Below are positions 51,493 to 60,468 of a DNA stretch of 64,000 bases, in pieces. This DNA is from JACDAE01 sp963717195. Its GTDB lineage: Bacteria > Chloroflexota > Ktedonobacteria > Ktedonobacterales > Ktedonobacteraceae. The notes below the pieces were generated by a model. It was not told the DNA's origin. It was given only the letters and a program-made list of their open reading frames with translations, and made no database searches. The first letter of the stretch is position 1, and each line of letters opens with the position of its first letter. The translations under genes were made by a program, and so were the position numbers. The DNA lies in the NCBI GenBank assembly GCA_963717195.1, contig CAVQVR010000009.1, positions 248,001 to 312,000 of the forward strand, in the 5' to 3' direction.

Positions 51493-52926
51493 TCAGATTA
51501 CTGAAATTGAAGATGCATCAGTACCTTGTGTTGACGAAGCTGCGGAAACTTCTGCCGCAATGGAGCGGCTAAACACGCGTAGAAAGGCAATTACGACTTC
51601 TGGATCGAACTGGCTGCCAGCACAGCGGAGAAGTTCTAGACGTGCATCCTCCACCGATGTGGGTTGCCGATAAATGCGCCGTGATGTCATCGCATCGAAT
51701 AAATCGACCACTGTGAGAATGCGAGCCTCAATGGGGATATTGTGTTCTAATAGACCCATTGGATATCCCTTGCCATCCCAACGTTCGTGATGGGCGACAA
51801 TGATGTGAGCCAGTGTTGCGAAGACCCCTCCTGCCTGAGACAGAATGCGCTGTCCAATCTGAGGATGAAGGCGCATAATCTCCCATTCCTCTACTGTAAG
51901 TGGGCCTGCTTTGTCGAGGACAGCGTCAGGAATACCAATCTTACCGATGTCATGCAGCAGTGCACTTAAGCGAACAAGACGTATCTCCTGTTCTGAGCAT
52001 CCGATCTCCCTGGCAGTTTCTACTGCAAGGGTGACTAAGCGGTGCGCATGATTATCCGTATCCATGTGATGGGCAGAGGCCGCTGCCGTCAGGGCGTTTA
52101 GCGTAGATTGTTCATCGATGTATTCTTGTTCTATTAGAGATAGAGATTCTACCTCATCTATATCCCCTACTCGCACACGGTTGCCTCCATTGTTATTGGC
52201 CTGGCGCATTGCGGATTCTGCACGTTGAATGAGGGTATCTCCAGTGTTGCCATGGAATCCATAAGCGGCGATCCCAATACTTGCAGTGATCACCAGAGTC
52301 GTTTGCGAAGCTGCCTCTTCTGTAGACCAGAAGTATGGACGTGAGGAAATTTTCAGGAGCAGGCGTTCGGCTGTCTGTATAGCGCCAGCAAGATCCGCAT
52401 CAACGAGCAAGAGCACGAAATTATCTCCGCCATAGCATCCTATAAAATCCTCGGTTCGTGTGTTCTTTTGCAAGCGAGAGGAGGCTTCATGTAGAATGGC
52501 ATCGCCTGTATCCTGCCCCCAGGTAGCGTAGATGTGGTTAAAAGAATCCAGGTGCACGAAAAGAATAGCGCAGGAGCACTGAGTACGTACGCAGCGGGAA
52601 AGCTCCGCGGCAACCCGGCTCATTATTGCATGGTAATTTGGTAATCCAGTGATGTCGTCAGTCATGGCGCTCGTAGTCTGTTTGAAACGCTTCACTTCGG
52701 CTTGCAGCATCTGTGAATGTTTTATCAGCTCTTCATGCTTTTCATAGGCATTTTGCAGTCTGGCACGCAGAGCTATCTCTTGTTGGTTGATGCTGCGTAA
52801 TTTGCGTGAGAGCACCTTGAGGTGCCTGAGCCCGGTAATAAGGCAGGTAATTAAAAATATCAATAGAATGGGAGTCCCGTATTGGATGGTAATTCCCCAA
52901 ATTCCACTTAAATGCCCATAAGTCAT
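51493..52926 (-). CDS. Degenerate GGDEF plus active HD-GYP phosphodiesterase
   Basis: A 477-residue protein from the ATG at 52926 (GAGGAGAAACGTTC upstream). One N-terminal membrane helix (about 13-33) and a coiled coil (40-85) precede a GGDEF domain whose signature reads CYGGDNF (164-170): the catalytic Glu is Asn and the metal-binding segment is altered (HLDSFNHIYATWGQD). The HD-GYP domain is intact: HDIGKIGIPD (325 on) and HHERWDGKGYP (379-389). It is therefore probably a cyclic-di-GMP phosphodiesterase with a sensory or GTP-binding pseudo-cyclase, complementing the bifunctional protein at 21805-23481. Confidence 0.92.
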   Translation of the reverse strand: MTYGHLSGIWGITIQYGTPILLIFLITCLITGLRHLKVLSRKLRSINQQEIALRARLQNAYEKHEELIKHSQMLQAEVKRFKQTTSAMTDDITGLPNYHAIMSRVAAELSRCVRTQCSCAILFVHLDSFNHIYATWGQDTGDAILHEASSRLQKNTRTEDFIGCYGGDNFVLLLVDADLAGAIQTAERLLLKISSRPYFWSTEEAASQTTLVITASIGIAAYGFHGNTGDTLIQRAESAMRQANNNGGNRVRVGDIDEVESLSLIEQEYIDEQSTLNALTAAASAHHMDTDNHAHRLVTLAVETAREIGCSEQEIRLVRLSALLHDIGKIGIPDAVLDKAGPLTVEEWEIMRLHPQIGQRILSQAGGVFATLAHIIVAHHERWDGKGYPMGLLEHNIPIEARILTVVDLFDAMTSRRIYRQPTSVEDARLELLRCAGSQFDPEVVIAFLRVFSRSIAAEVSAASSTQGTDASSISVI

Positions 52927-53141
52927 GAACGTTTCTCCTCGACTGAACACTCAGGGAGCGGTTGATTCTGATGCTCGTTTGAACCTGAGTGTGCTACTAC
53001 TTATCATTTTTTATCGGCAGTTCAGTCCAGAACTATAGGGACTTTAGTCGCTTAGATTTCGCGATTCACAAAAAGAAATGGATGCAGACTCCAAAAAAGA
53101 GGCAAAGGGGAGAGATCCCTTGCCTCTTAGCGAGAAGAGAA

Positions 53142-54726
53142 TTAGCGTGGGCCAGCCATACGGACCTCGTCGGTCGGCAATTCGAACTGCGTAAAGTTCT
53201 TCTTGAAGCGGTTCGCAAGATCGATTGCCTGACGATCATAGGCTTCTTTGTCGGCCCAGGTGGTACGTGGGATAAGAATCTCGGAAGGAACATTTGGGCA
53301 GGAAATCGGCGTATGCAGGCCAAAGATTGGATCGGTCGTAAATTCCGCTTTATCAATCGTGCCATCAATTGCGGCGCGAACCATGGCACGCGTGTAGTTA
53401 ATGCTGATACGGTTGCCAACGCCATAGGGACCAGCAGTCCAGCCAGTATTTACCAGGTAGCAACGAACATTGTACGTTTCGATCCGCTCACGCAACAGGT
53501 TGGCATACTCGCCAGGGCGTAGAGGTAAGAAAACGGAACCGAAGCAAGAGCTAAATGTTGCCTCAGGGGTCGTCACGCCAGCTTCGGTCCCGGCCAGTTT
53601 GCTCGTATAGCCCGATAGGAAGTAGTACATTGCCTGTTCGGTTGTGAGCTTCGAGATGGGAGGAAGGACACCGAACGAATTCTGCTGACAGGAAGATCAC
53701 TGCCTGTGGATGGCTGCCCATGCCGGATGGGACGACATTATCAATAAAGTCGGCAGGATAAGCGGCACGCGTATTCTCGGTAAGGGAGTCATCCGCGTAG
53801 TCCGGCACCCGGGTCTGGGGATCGACCACCACGTTTTCACAGACAGAACCGAAGCGGATCGCATTCCAGATCTGCGGCTCATATTTCTGTGACAGGTTGA
53901 TACACTTGGCGTAACAGCCACCCTCAAAGTTAAAGACGCCGTTATTACCCCAGCCATGCTCATCGTCGCCGATCAGGTGGCGCGTGGGATCAGCGGAGAG
54001 ACTGGTCTTTCCAGTACCGGAGAGGCCGAAGAAGAGAGCCACATCGCCATCGTCACCAACATTGGCCGAGCAGTGCATTGGTAGCACACCCTCAGCAGGC
54101 AGAATATAGTTCAGTACGGTAAAGATCGACTTCTTGATCTCACCCGCATATTCGGTTCCGGCAATCAGAACCAGGCGCTCCTCAAAATCAATAATGATGC
54201 CAGTCTCAGTACGTGTGCCATGAATACGAGGATTTATATGAAAGTGTGGTACGGCTATAATAGTGAAACCTGGACGTTTGATATCGATATCGCCTTCCTG
54301 GCGGCGCAGGAAGAGCTGGCGAGCAAACAGGTTGTGCCATGCCAGTTCTGTAATCACCTAAATCGGCATTCGATAATGCGGATCCGCTCCGGCAGCGGCA
54401 TCCAGAACGTAGACATCACGTCCCTGGAGGTAGTCAGCCAGACTACGCCTCACCTGTTCAAACAACTCGCTTCTCATCGGGTGGTTGATATCGCCCCACC
54501 AGATCTTCAAGGCCGATTCCTCGTTGGAGACAATAAACTTGTCTTTGGGCGAACGACCCGTGTGCGATCCAGTAGAAGCAGTTAGAGCACCATTTGATGC
54601 CAGGATGCCTTCTTTGCGTGCCAGTGCGTGTTCAATCAAAACAGCAGGCGAAAGATTCCAGTGGACATTTCCTAAGTTTACTAGCCCGTAGTCAGCCAGG
54701 GCTTTTCTGCTCATCATAATTGACAT
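53142..54726 (-). CDS. pckA: ATP-dependent phosphoenolpyruvate carboxykinase with two lesions
   Basis: Converts oxaloacetate and ATP to phosphoenolpyruvate, the entry to gluconeogenesis. Conserved segments appear in order: HTGRSPKDKF, then ITELAWHNLFAR, the P-loop GLSGTGKTSLSAD, GDDEHGW, and the C-terminal RCYLVNTGWTAGPYG. Two lesions interrupt it. A TAG at 54358-54360 sits between MPI and VITEL, where the family has Arg. One extra base near 53683 (GCAGAATTCG instead of GCAGATTCG) shifts the frame at FLSAD-SFGVLPP. Correcting both gives 528 codons, the normal length. It is either a decayed gene or an artefact. Confidence 0.88.
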
Positions 54727-55166
54727 AATGCATCGCTACCTTTCCGATAGAATTCTCTTATTGCGACGACCAGGCCGTATTGAGAGACTTCCAAACCTGC
54801 TTTACATTTGCTCTATTTTTGACTTGATGCCATTTTTTCTAAAAGTTGTGCTGATTGGAATGAGCAATCGGCACAATTGGAAGCTTTCTACTCTAAAATA
54901 TAAGTATACCGTGAATTGTGTTCCTCTTGATACCCATAAATGTACCAGAATGGTAAGGTAAGCGCAAGGAAAATAACACAATGGTTATACTTATTGGATG
55001 AGCCTGGAGAGAGGCTTCAATCCCTTTCAGGAGGATCATTTTTGTGAGAGATTTATAATGGGGCTGGCATTAGCAAAAGTAAATAGTTATGGATTTGTTA
55101 AGAAACTCCTATGGGAAGGCGGATTTCACCTTCCCCCTAACTTTTGAAGAGCCCTGCCTACTTTTA
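54727..55166. other. 440-bp intergenic region
   Basis: No gene is seen between pckA and accA (both leftward). GGGAAGG (55113-55119) and CCTTCCC (55129-55135) form a short hairpin about 30 bases after the accA stop codon and may contribute to termination. The rest should hold the pckA promoter. Confidence 0.45.
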
Positions 55167-56150
55167 TCACGATATTTGTGGTGACAGTTCATTCTCTGCC
55201 CAACCAAATTTCCCAATGGTGCGAAACTTCTGATAACGTTTCTCTAGTAACTCCTCAACAGGCATGCGCTTGAGTTCTTCTAAATGCTTGAGGAGCACTA
55301 GCTTTAAAGACTCTGCAGCCTGGCGATGATCATGATGTGCACCTCCCAGAGGCTCTGGAATCACATCATCTGCGATATTGAAAGCAATGGTGTCCCGGGC
55401 CGTAATCTTCTGACTTTCGGCTACAAGAGGGGCATGGGCAGCACCGAATTTTAGGATATCGGAAGCACCTTCCGGCGAAGCAACAGTATAGTAGCTGTGT
55501 TCCATCATCAGGATGCGGTCAGCTATACTGATTGCCAGTGCTCCACCGCTACACCCTTCACCAGTCACTGTCGTGATAATTGGAACCCGTAAGCGGAACA
55601 TCAGATAAAGACTAGAAGCCAGTGCTGCAGATTGTCCTCGCTCCTCATCTGGCAATGCAATCGAAGCTCCTGGCGAGTCGATCAGCGTAATAATCGGAAA
55701 GCCAAATTTTTCAGCATGCTGCATCAAACGCTGGGCTTTGCGGTATCCCTCAGGATGTGGCATTCCCATGTTACGATACTGCATTTCTTTCATATCACGC
55801 CCTTTTTGATGGCAAATAAAGATCACCGTCTGTCCATCTAGCTTAGCCGGACCGGCCACAATTGCATGATCATCTCCAAAAGAGCGGTCGCCATGCAATT
55901 CAAAGAAATCGTCACACATGAATTTAATATAGTCCAATGAGTAGGGACGATTTTTATGACGAGCTACCTGCACCGTCTGCCATGCTGTAAGATGGCTATA
56001 TATCTCCTCTGTCTTGTTGTGCAACTCGTGTTCCAGAACGCGTAACTGGGTCAGGTCTTCTGCCTTCAAACGATCTCCTTTGCGCTGCAGGGCGTGAATC
56101 CTTCTTTCTAAATCCGCTAACGGCTTTTCAAATTCCAGGTCGTAGGCCAT
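55167..56150 (-). CDS. accA: Acetyl-CoA carboxylase carboxyltransferase subunit alpha
   Basis: A 327-residue subunit that, with AccD, transfers carboxyl from biotin to acetyl-CoA in fatty acid synthesis. The ATG at 56150 follows GGAGGAAAATGCG. Landmarks are the N-terminal FEKPLADLERRI, RPYSLDYIKFMCDDFFELHGDRSF, LIDSPGA and TVTGEGCSGGALAI (the crotonase-fold oxyanion region). The length is normal. It lies 57 bases below accD and forms an operon with it and ftsY. Confidence 0.96.
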   Translation of the reverse strand: MAYDLEFEKPLADLERRIHALQRKGDRLKAEDLTQLRVLEHELHNKTEEIYSHLTAWQTVQVARHKNRPYSLDYIKFMCDDFFELHGDRSFGDDHAIVAGPAKLDGQTVIFICHQKGRDMKEMQYRNMGMPHPEGYRKAQRLMQHAEKFGFPIITLIDSPGASIALPDEERGQSAALASSLYLMFRLRVPIITTVTGEGCSGGALAISIADRILMMEHSYYTVASPEGASDILKFGAAHAPLVAESQKITARDTIAFNIADDVIPEPLGGAHHDHRQAAESLKLVLLKHLEELKRMPVEELLEKRYQKFRTIGKFGWAENELSPQIS

Positions 56151-56207
56151 CGCATTTTCCTCCACTTCATTACAGGCTGCTGTGCTTGTGGTAGAACCCT
56201 CCCAGAA

Positions 56208-57101
56208 TTATTTCAAACTTGGTGCGGGAGTATACAATTGCAAGAGGCGTGCCAGAGTCTGGCGAAGATCGCGTCGGTGCACAACTGCATCGATCATGCC
56301 ATGCTGGAGCGCGAAATCGGAGTTAATTGTATCTTCTGGTACCTTGATGTGCATAAACCCTTCAATGACGCGTGGGCCAGTAAAGCAGATGAGTGCTCCA
56401 GGTTCGGCAAGAATAACATCTCCCTGAAATGCGAAACTGGCAGAGACTCCGCCAGTGGTTGGATCGGTAAGTAAACTAAAATAAGGGAGCCCTGTTTCAC
56501 CTAATCTGGATAGAGCCCCAGATATCTTGGCCATTTGCATTAGGGAGTAGAGACCTTCCTGCATTCGCGCACCACCGGAGGCGGAGATGATAAGCACTGG
56601 AATGCGACGCTTGATAGCTGCTTCAATCGCACGCGTAATCCTTTCACCTACAACGGAACCCATACTGCCACCCATAAAATGGAAATCCATCACTGCTATA
56701 GCTAATGGTTTTCCTTCGATGGTGGCACACCCGCTGATTACGGCCTCGTTCTGAGCAGTTTTCTTACGTTCTTCAACGAGTTTATCTGCATAATCAAGAG
56801 TTTTGGGTGTATTAGGAGGATGCACGACAAAATGGAGTGGATCCTCTGGAAGCATTGTCGCGTCTATCTCAACAAAACTGGCGGGATCGACCAGGAGATC
56901 AATGCGTTCATAGGCGTTCAGTTTAAAGTGATAGGCGCAGCGAGAACAAATCTTTAGATTTTTCTGCCAGTCCCGAGTATAGAGAATTTCCTTACATTTT
57001 GGACATTTGACCGCTAAATTTCCCGCCGTTGGGAGACGCGGCTTTCCCTCGTTCATAGAGGATGCCTGCACTGTGGACGGAATGGCCGCTTCTTTGACCA
57101 T
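56208..57101 (-). CDS. accD: Acetyl-CoA carboxylase carboxyltransferase subunit beta
   Basis: A 297-residue subunit. The zinc ribbon cysteines are C33, C36, C52 and C55 (CPKC...CSRC), followed by FKLNAYERIDLLVD. The carboxyltransferase core has MDFHFMGGSMGSVVGE and SASGGARMQEGLYSLMQMAK. The ATG at 57101 follows GGAGGTACTTT and lies 13 bases after the ftsY stop codon. It pairs with AccA encoded next. Confidence 0.96.
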   Translation of the reverse strand: MVKEAAIPSTVQASSMNEGKPRLPTAGNLAVKCPKCKEILYTRDWQKNLKICSRCAYHFKLNAYERIDLLVDPASFVEIDATMLPEDPLHFVVHPPNTPKTLDYADKLVEERKKTAQNEAVISGCATIEGKPLAIAVMDFHFMGGSMGSVVGERITRAIEAAIKRRIPVLIISASGGARMQEGLYSLMQMAKISGALSRLGETGLPYFSLLTDPTTGGVSASFAFQGDVILAEPGALICFTGPRVIEGFMHIKVPEDTINSDFALQHGMIDAVVHRRDLRQTLARLLQLYTPAPSLK

Positions 57102-57114
57102 AAAGTACCTCCAG

Positions 57115-58111
57115 TTACTCTTGAGCGAAGAGCGCCGCTACAAAACTCTTTGGGTCAAACGGTGCGAGGTCTGCGACCTTTTCACCGGTACCAATAAACT
57201 TGATTGGCACTCCCAGGTCATCTGCGACAGCAAATGCGAAACCACCCTTCGCAGTGCTATCCAACTTTGTAATGACGACGCCCGTCAGACCAATATCCGC
57301 TGCGAACTGACGCGCTTGCAATAATGCATTCTGCCCCGTCGTCGCGTCAATAACCATCAACAATTCGTGTGGACCATCCGGGACGAATTTCTGAATGACT
57401 CTATTAATTTTCTTTAACTCTTCCATTAGATTATACTTAGTGTGCAGGCGGCCTGCGGTATCAACGATCAACACATCGCTACCGCGTGTGTTTGCGGCCT
57501 GGATAGAGTCGTAGATGACAGAAGCGGGATCAGAGCCAGGGTTCTGGCTGATCACGGGGACTTCAATACGCTCGCCCCATACCTTCAACTGATCGATAGC
57601 GGCTGCGCGGAACGTATCACCGGCCGCAAGAATGACCTTGTGGCCCTCATTTGCGAGACGAGAGGCCATTTTCGCAATGGTCGTTGTTTTGCCTGAACCA
57701 TTGACGCCAATAACGAGAATTACGGTGAGTGGTGACTGTTTTGAGAAACGGAGCGGAGCTGATGTGCCTAACAGGAGAGTCAGTTCCTCGCGTAAAGCAT
57801 GTTGCACCTGTGAACCTGTACGCATTTTCTCTTCTGTCACACGCTGGCGTAGGCGTTCAATCAGCCAGATTGTTGTTGATGGGCCGACGTCAGCTTCAAG
57901 AAGAGACTCTTCCAGATCATCCCAAAGGGCATCGGTAATGGTGTCGTTCTGCTCGACGGTGTTGCTGATCCGACTGAAGAGTTGCCGGGTACGATTCAGA
58001 AAATTAAAGCGTTGCTCAGGTGCAGGCTGGTCTCCCGCCTTCTCTTGCGCTTTTTCTGAAATCTTTCTTAGGGTCTTCCTCGGGCTTCTGTCCAAAGAAT
58101 CGATTGAACAC
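57115..58111 (-). CDS. ftsY: Signal recognition particle receptor FtsY (frame lesion near N-terminus)
   Basis: SRP-receptor GTPase that docks ribosome-nascent-chain complexes at the membrane. NG-domain motifs are present: GVNGSGKTTTIAKMA (G1), DTFRAAA, DTAGR and TKLDSTAKGG. The first codons appear to be at 58111: GTG after AAGGAG encodes VFNRFFGQKPEEDPKK, a credible FtsY start, but this is one base out of frame with the rest. An extra base near 58060 (AAGAAAGATT) explains it; removing it gives 332 codons. Without the correction the frame would begin at a TTG (58095) with no ribosome site. It heads the ftsY-accD-accA operon. Confidence 0.92.
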
Positions 58112-58264
58112 GTTAGTTCTGGCTCCTTCGAATAGCGCTCATCTGCAAATACAATCCCCTCTCAACTTCGAAGAAGAGGGAAAGCCGTTACTCCACGTGG
58201 GGGTTCCCTCTATATAAGAAAGGCAAAAGGAGAGAGGAATGGACCCTGACCCTTTGCCCTCTGT

Positions 58265-58304
58265 AACATGCCGTTGAGGAGTCTCGACTCCTCGGGGACA
58301 TGTT
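58265..58304. terminator. Nested stem-loop after the zinc-ribbon gene
   Basis: GAGGAGTC (58276-58283) and GACTCCTC (58286-58293) are perfect arms, enclosed by AACATG and CATGTT (58265-58270, 58299-58304). It lies about 20 bases after the stop codon of the leftward zinc-ribbon gene; there is no U-tract, so termination is tentative. Confidence 0.45.
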
Positions 58305-58325
58305 GATGCGTACTACACCCCACCC

Positions 58326-58541
58326 TTATTGACGACCGCTACGGTACGAATGGAGTGAGCCGTCGCTAATGGGTTCGTTGATGATAATATCGCCGTTACG
58401 GATCTTGATGTTGTACAGGCAAGAGGGGTTGGTACAGACCCACGCCTTGTACTCAATGGAAGCTCCCTGGCTACCGAAATCCGAAAGCGGAACCAGATCA
58501 CCTTCACTACATTTGCGACAGCGGGGAAATGCGTTTTCCAC
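58326..58541 (-). CDS. Small zinc-ribbon protein
   Basis: A 71-residue protein. The GTG at 58541 is chosen because AAGGAGGCGATTTC ends directly before it. It has two Cys pairs, CRKC near the N-terminus and CTNPSC about 30 residues later, giving a treble-clef or ribbon-like zinc site, followed by LYNIKIRNGDIIINEP. No partner domain is attached. It may bind nucleic acid or protein. It is upstream of ftsY on the same strand, with 215 bases between. Confidence 0.68.
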   Translation of the reverse strand: MENAFPRCRKCSEGDLVPLSDFGSQGASIEYKAWVCTNPSCLYNIKIRNGDIIINEPISDGSLHSYRSGRQ

Positions 58542-59304
58542 GAAATCGCCTCCTTCCTTCTCTCTGGAGGTTATAATCGCTTGCCTGAGCTGATGAATAA
58601 GCAAGGCTGAGCGAAAAAGTAAGCCGAGGGGGAGCCTCCGCCGCTGCATCCGCATCCCCACAGCAGGGTATAATCCATGCCCTCACTATCATATCACAAC
58701 TCCCTTTTTCTGTCAGCAGGTAAGTGAAGAAATATTCATGTATGAGATGACTTCTCTTCGGCTCTGCTCTAAAAAAGGGTGAGAACCCTCATAACGATGC
58801 AATCATTTCCCGTCGTGTTAGCTGATGCTTCCTCACTCTCGTCATGTTGTCTTCCGTAACAGAGAGAATGGACGGGAAAAATGCTTACACTGTTATCCCC
58901 TACATTCAGAATAGCAGGAGTTGCAACTCTCGTCAAGCATCTGTGAATGCGCATCTTTAAATCCATGCTTCCAGGATGCGGAATTTTCCACAAATATGTA
59001 AATATCTTCATCTAACAGCTCTGTTCGTACTCACTGCTCAGTTTCTACTATTTCAAACCGTATCGACTTCTCTTTGCTCGTTTTGCCGCTCATTCTGGAA
59101 GCTTTAGACAAAATAGATTCTGTTTTCTCTTTTGGACCCGCACAAGAAATCTCTTGTAGAAGAAGAGACCACTTTCTGGCACGCTTCTTGCACTAAAGAA
59201 AAGTGGGACTGTTTATTGGGGACGGCACCACTCATTCCAGGTATTTTCGGGGGTATTACCGTCATTGTTATAGGTTAAAAGAACGTGAAGAAGGAGTATC
59301 CGTC
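58542..59304. other. 763-bp intergenic region with possible structured RNA
   Basis: The largest gap in the window, between the zinc-ribbon gene (leftward) and the sigma factor gene (rightward). I see no gene. On the minus strand, AGGGT-TCTC-ACCCT followed by six T (58771-58790) looks like a small terminator although no coding gene precedes it. Upstream of it TTTCCCGTC (58806-58814) pairs with GACGGGAAA (58871-58879) around an internal CTCTC/GAGAG stem, and GAGTTGCAACTC is a perfect palindrome near 58918-58929. A small RNA is possible. ACAAGA/TCTTGT at 59142-59157 lies before the sigma gene. Confidence 0.4.
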
Positions 59305-60321
59305 GTGGGTGTAAGAGCAACTAGAGTAGCATCTCATAGTGTTGAGAGTGAATTGTCCAGTGTAGTTGGTAAGAGGCGTCATGCAAAGGACCCTGTGTAC
59401 GAGCGTGCTGATGGGGGAGGAAATGAGCGTAGTTTTTGTTATGAGGGTGATGATGAACTTGTCGAGGAGGAAGGAGAGGATCAGCGCAGTGCAGTCGATG
59501 ATTCTGTTAAGCAGTATCTTAAGGAGATTGGGATGTATCCGCTGCTGACTGCCGAACAGGAACTTCAGTTAGCTGAACGTGTAGCACGTGGGGATCAGCG
59601 TGCGCGGCAGCGTTTGATTGAGGCCAATCTGCGCCTGGTCGTCAGTATTGCGAAACGGTACTCAAATCAGGGGTTACCACTGCTGGATTTGATTCAGGAG
59701 GGGAACATCGGCTTGATGCGTGCGACCCAAAAGTTTGATTACAAGCGCGGCTTCCGCTTCAGTACCTATGCCACCTGGTGGATCCGGCAGGCGATCAGTC
59801 GTGCCATTGCCGAACATTCACGTAGTATTCATATTCCAGTCCATGTTGTCGAACTCATCTACAAAATTAAACGTATTGCACGTCGTATGTACCAGGAACA
59901 GGGCCTGGAGCCTCTCCCCGAGCAGCTTGCCGCCGAGGTTGGTTTGCCTCGTGAACGGGTTGTCGAGCTCTTAAGCGTTTCCGAACAGCCGATCTCGCTG
60001 GATGCGCCCATGGCCGATGATGAAGAGTATCATCTGGCTGATATGTTGGAGGATGCAACGATGACTTTGCCGATAGATCAAGTTGCCTATCAACTGCAAC
60101 GCGATCATATCGAGCAAGCTATGAATGTCTTAAATCCACGTGAACGAACGATTATCGAAATGCGCTATGGCCTTAAAGATGGTCATTCCCTCTCTCTGGA
60201 AGAAGTCAGCGTGCTCTTCCACCTTACGCGTGAGCGTATCCGCCAGATTGAGGTTAAGGCTTTACGCAAACTCCGCTATCCGGAGCGTTACGATGGGCAA
60301 TATGATTTTTCTCACCTCTAG
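59305..60321 (+). CDS. RNA polymerase sigma-70 factor (RpoD/SigA group)
   Basis: A 338-residue sigma factor. The GTG at 59305 is preferred because AAGGAG lies 8 bases upstream; the ATG at 59203 has no clear site. Regions 1.2 (DDSVKQYLKEIG), 2.1-2.4 (EANLRLVVSIAKRY, GLPLLDLIQEGNIGLMRA, FDYKRGFRFSTYATWWIRQAI), 3 and 4.2 (LTRERIRQIEVKALRKLR) are all present. The acidic N-terminal 85 residues replace a long region 1.1. Its core is close to primary sigma factors, but the short N-terminus would also fit a group 2 factor; which it is cannot be decided here. Confidence 0.93.
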   Translation: MGVRATRVASHSVESELSSVVGKRRHAKDPVYERADGGGNERSFCYEGDDELVEEEGEDQRSAVDDSVKQYLKEIGMYPLLTAEQELQLAERVARGDQRARQRLIEANLRLVVSIAKRYSNQGLPLLDLIQEGNIGLMRATQKFDYKRGFRFSTYATWWIRQAISRAIAEHSRSIHIPVHVVELIYKIKRIARRMYQEQGLEPLPEQLAAEVGLPRERVVELLSVSEQPISLDAPMADDEEYHLADMLEDATMTLPIDQVAYQLQRDHIEQAMNVLNPRERTIIEMRYGLKDGHSLSLEEVSVLFHLTRERIRQIEVKALRKLRYPERYDGQYDFSHL

Positions 60322-60330
60322 CTGTAAGAG

Positions 60331-60380
60331 CGCGATTTATGTAGGGATGCGATTTATGTAGGGGCGCGATTTATAAGCCC
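60331..60380. repeat. Triplicated GCGATTTATGTAGGGG repeat
   Basis: Three tandem units: CGCGATTTATGTAGGG, TGCGATTTATGTAGGGG, CGCGATTTATAAGCCC. The last is identical (reverse complement) to a segment in the kinase linker at 47032. It lies just after the sigma factor stop codon. Confidence 0.8.
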
Positions 60381-60426
60381 TCACGCCATATGAAAGACCG
60401 CAGCTGCGGTCTTTCATATGGCGTGA
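60381..60426. terminator. 46-bp perfect palindrome, bidirectional terminator
   Basis: TCACGCCATATGAAAGACCG then CAG and the exact reverse complement form a 23-bp perfect stem with no loop, followed by AAAAATTTTT. It separates the convergent sigma factor and prfB genes and could terminate both. Confidence 0.8.
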
Positions 60427-60468
60427 AAAATTTTTCATGAAAGAGCTTGAAAAGGGCAGAAAGAGCGT

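Noticed and set aside
55008..55036. Sequence resembling a CRISPR repeat end (GGCTTCAATCCC)
   Set aside because: It occurs once, with no spaced copies and no cas genes nearby.
58769..59011. Minus-strand 80-codon open frame
   Set aside because: No ribosome site, no protein-like pattern, and it coincides with hairpin-rich sequence; a non-coding role is more plausible.
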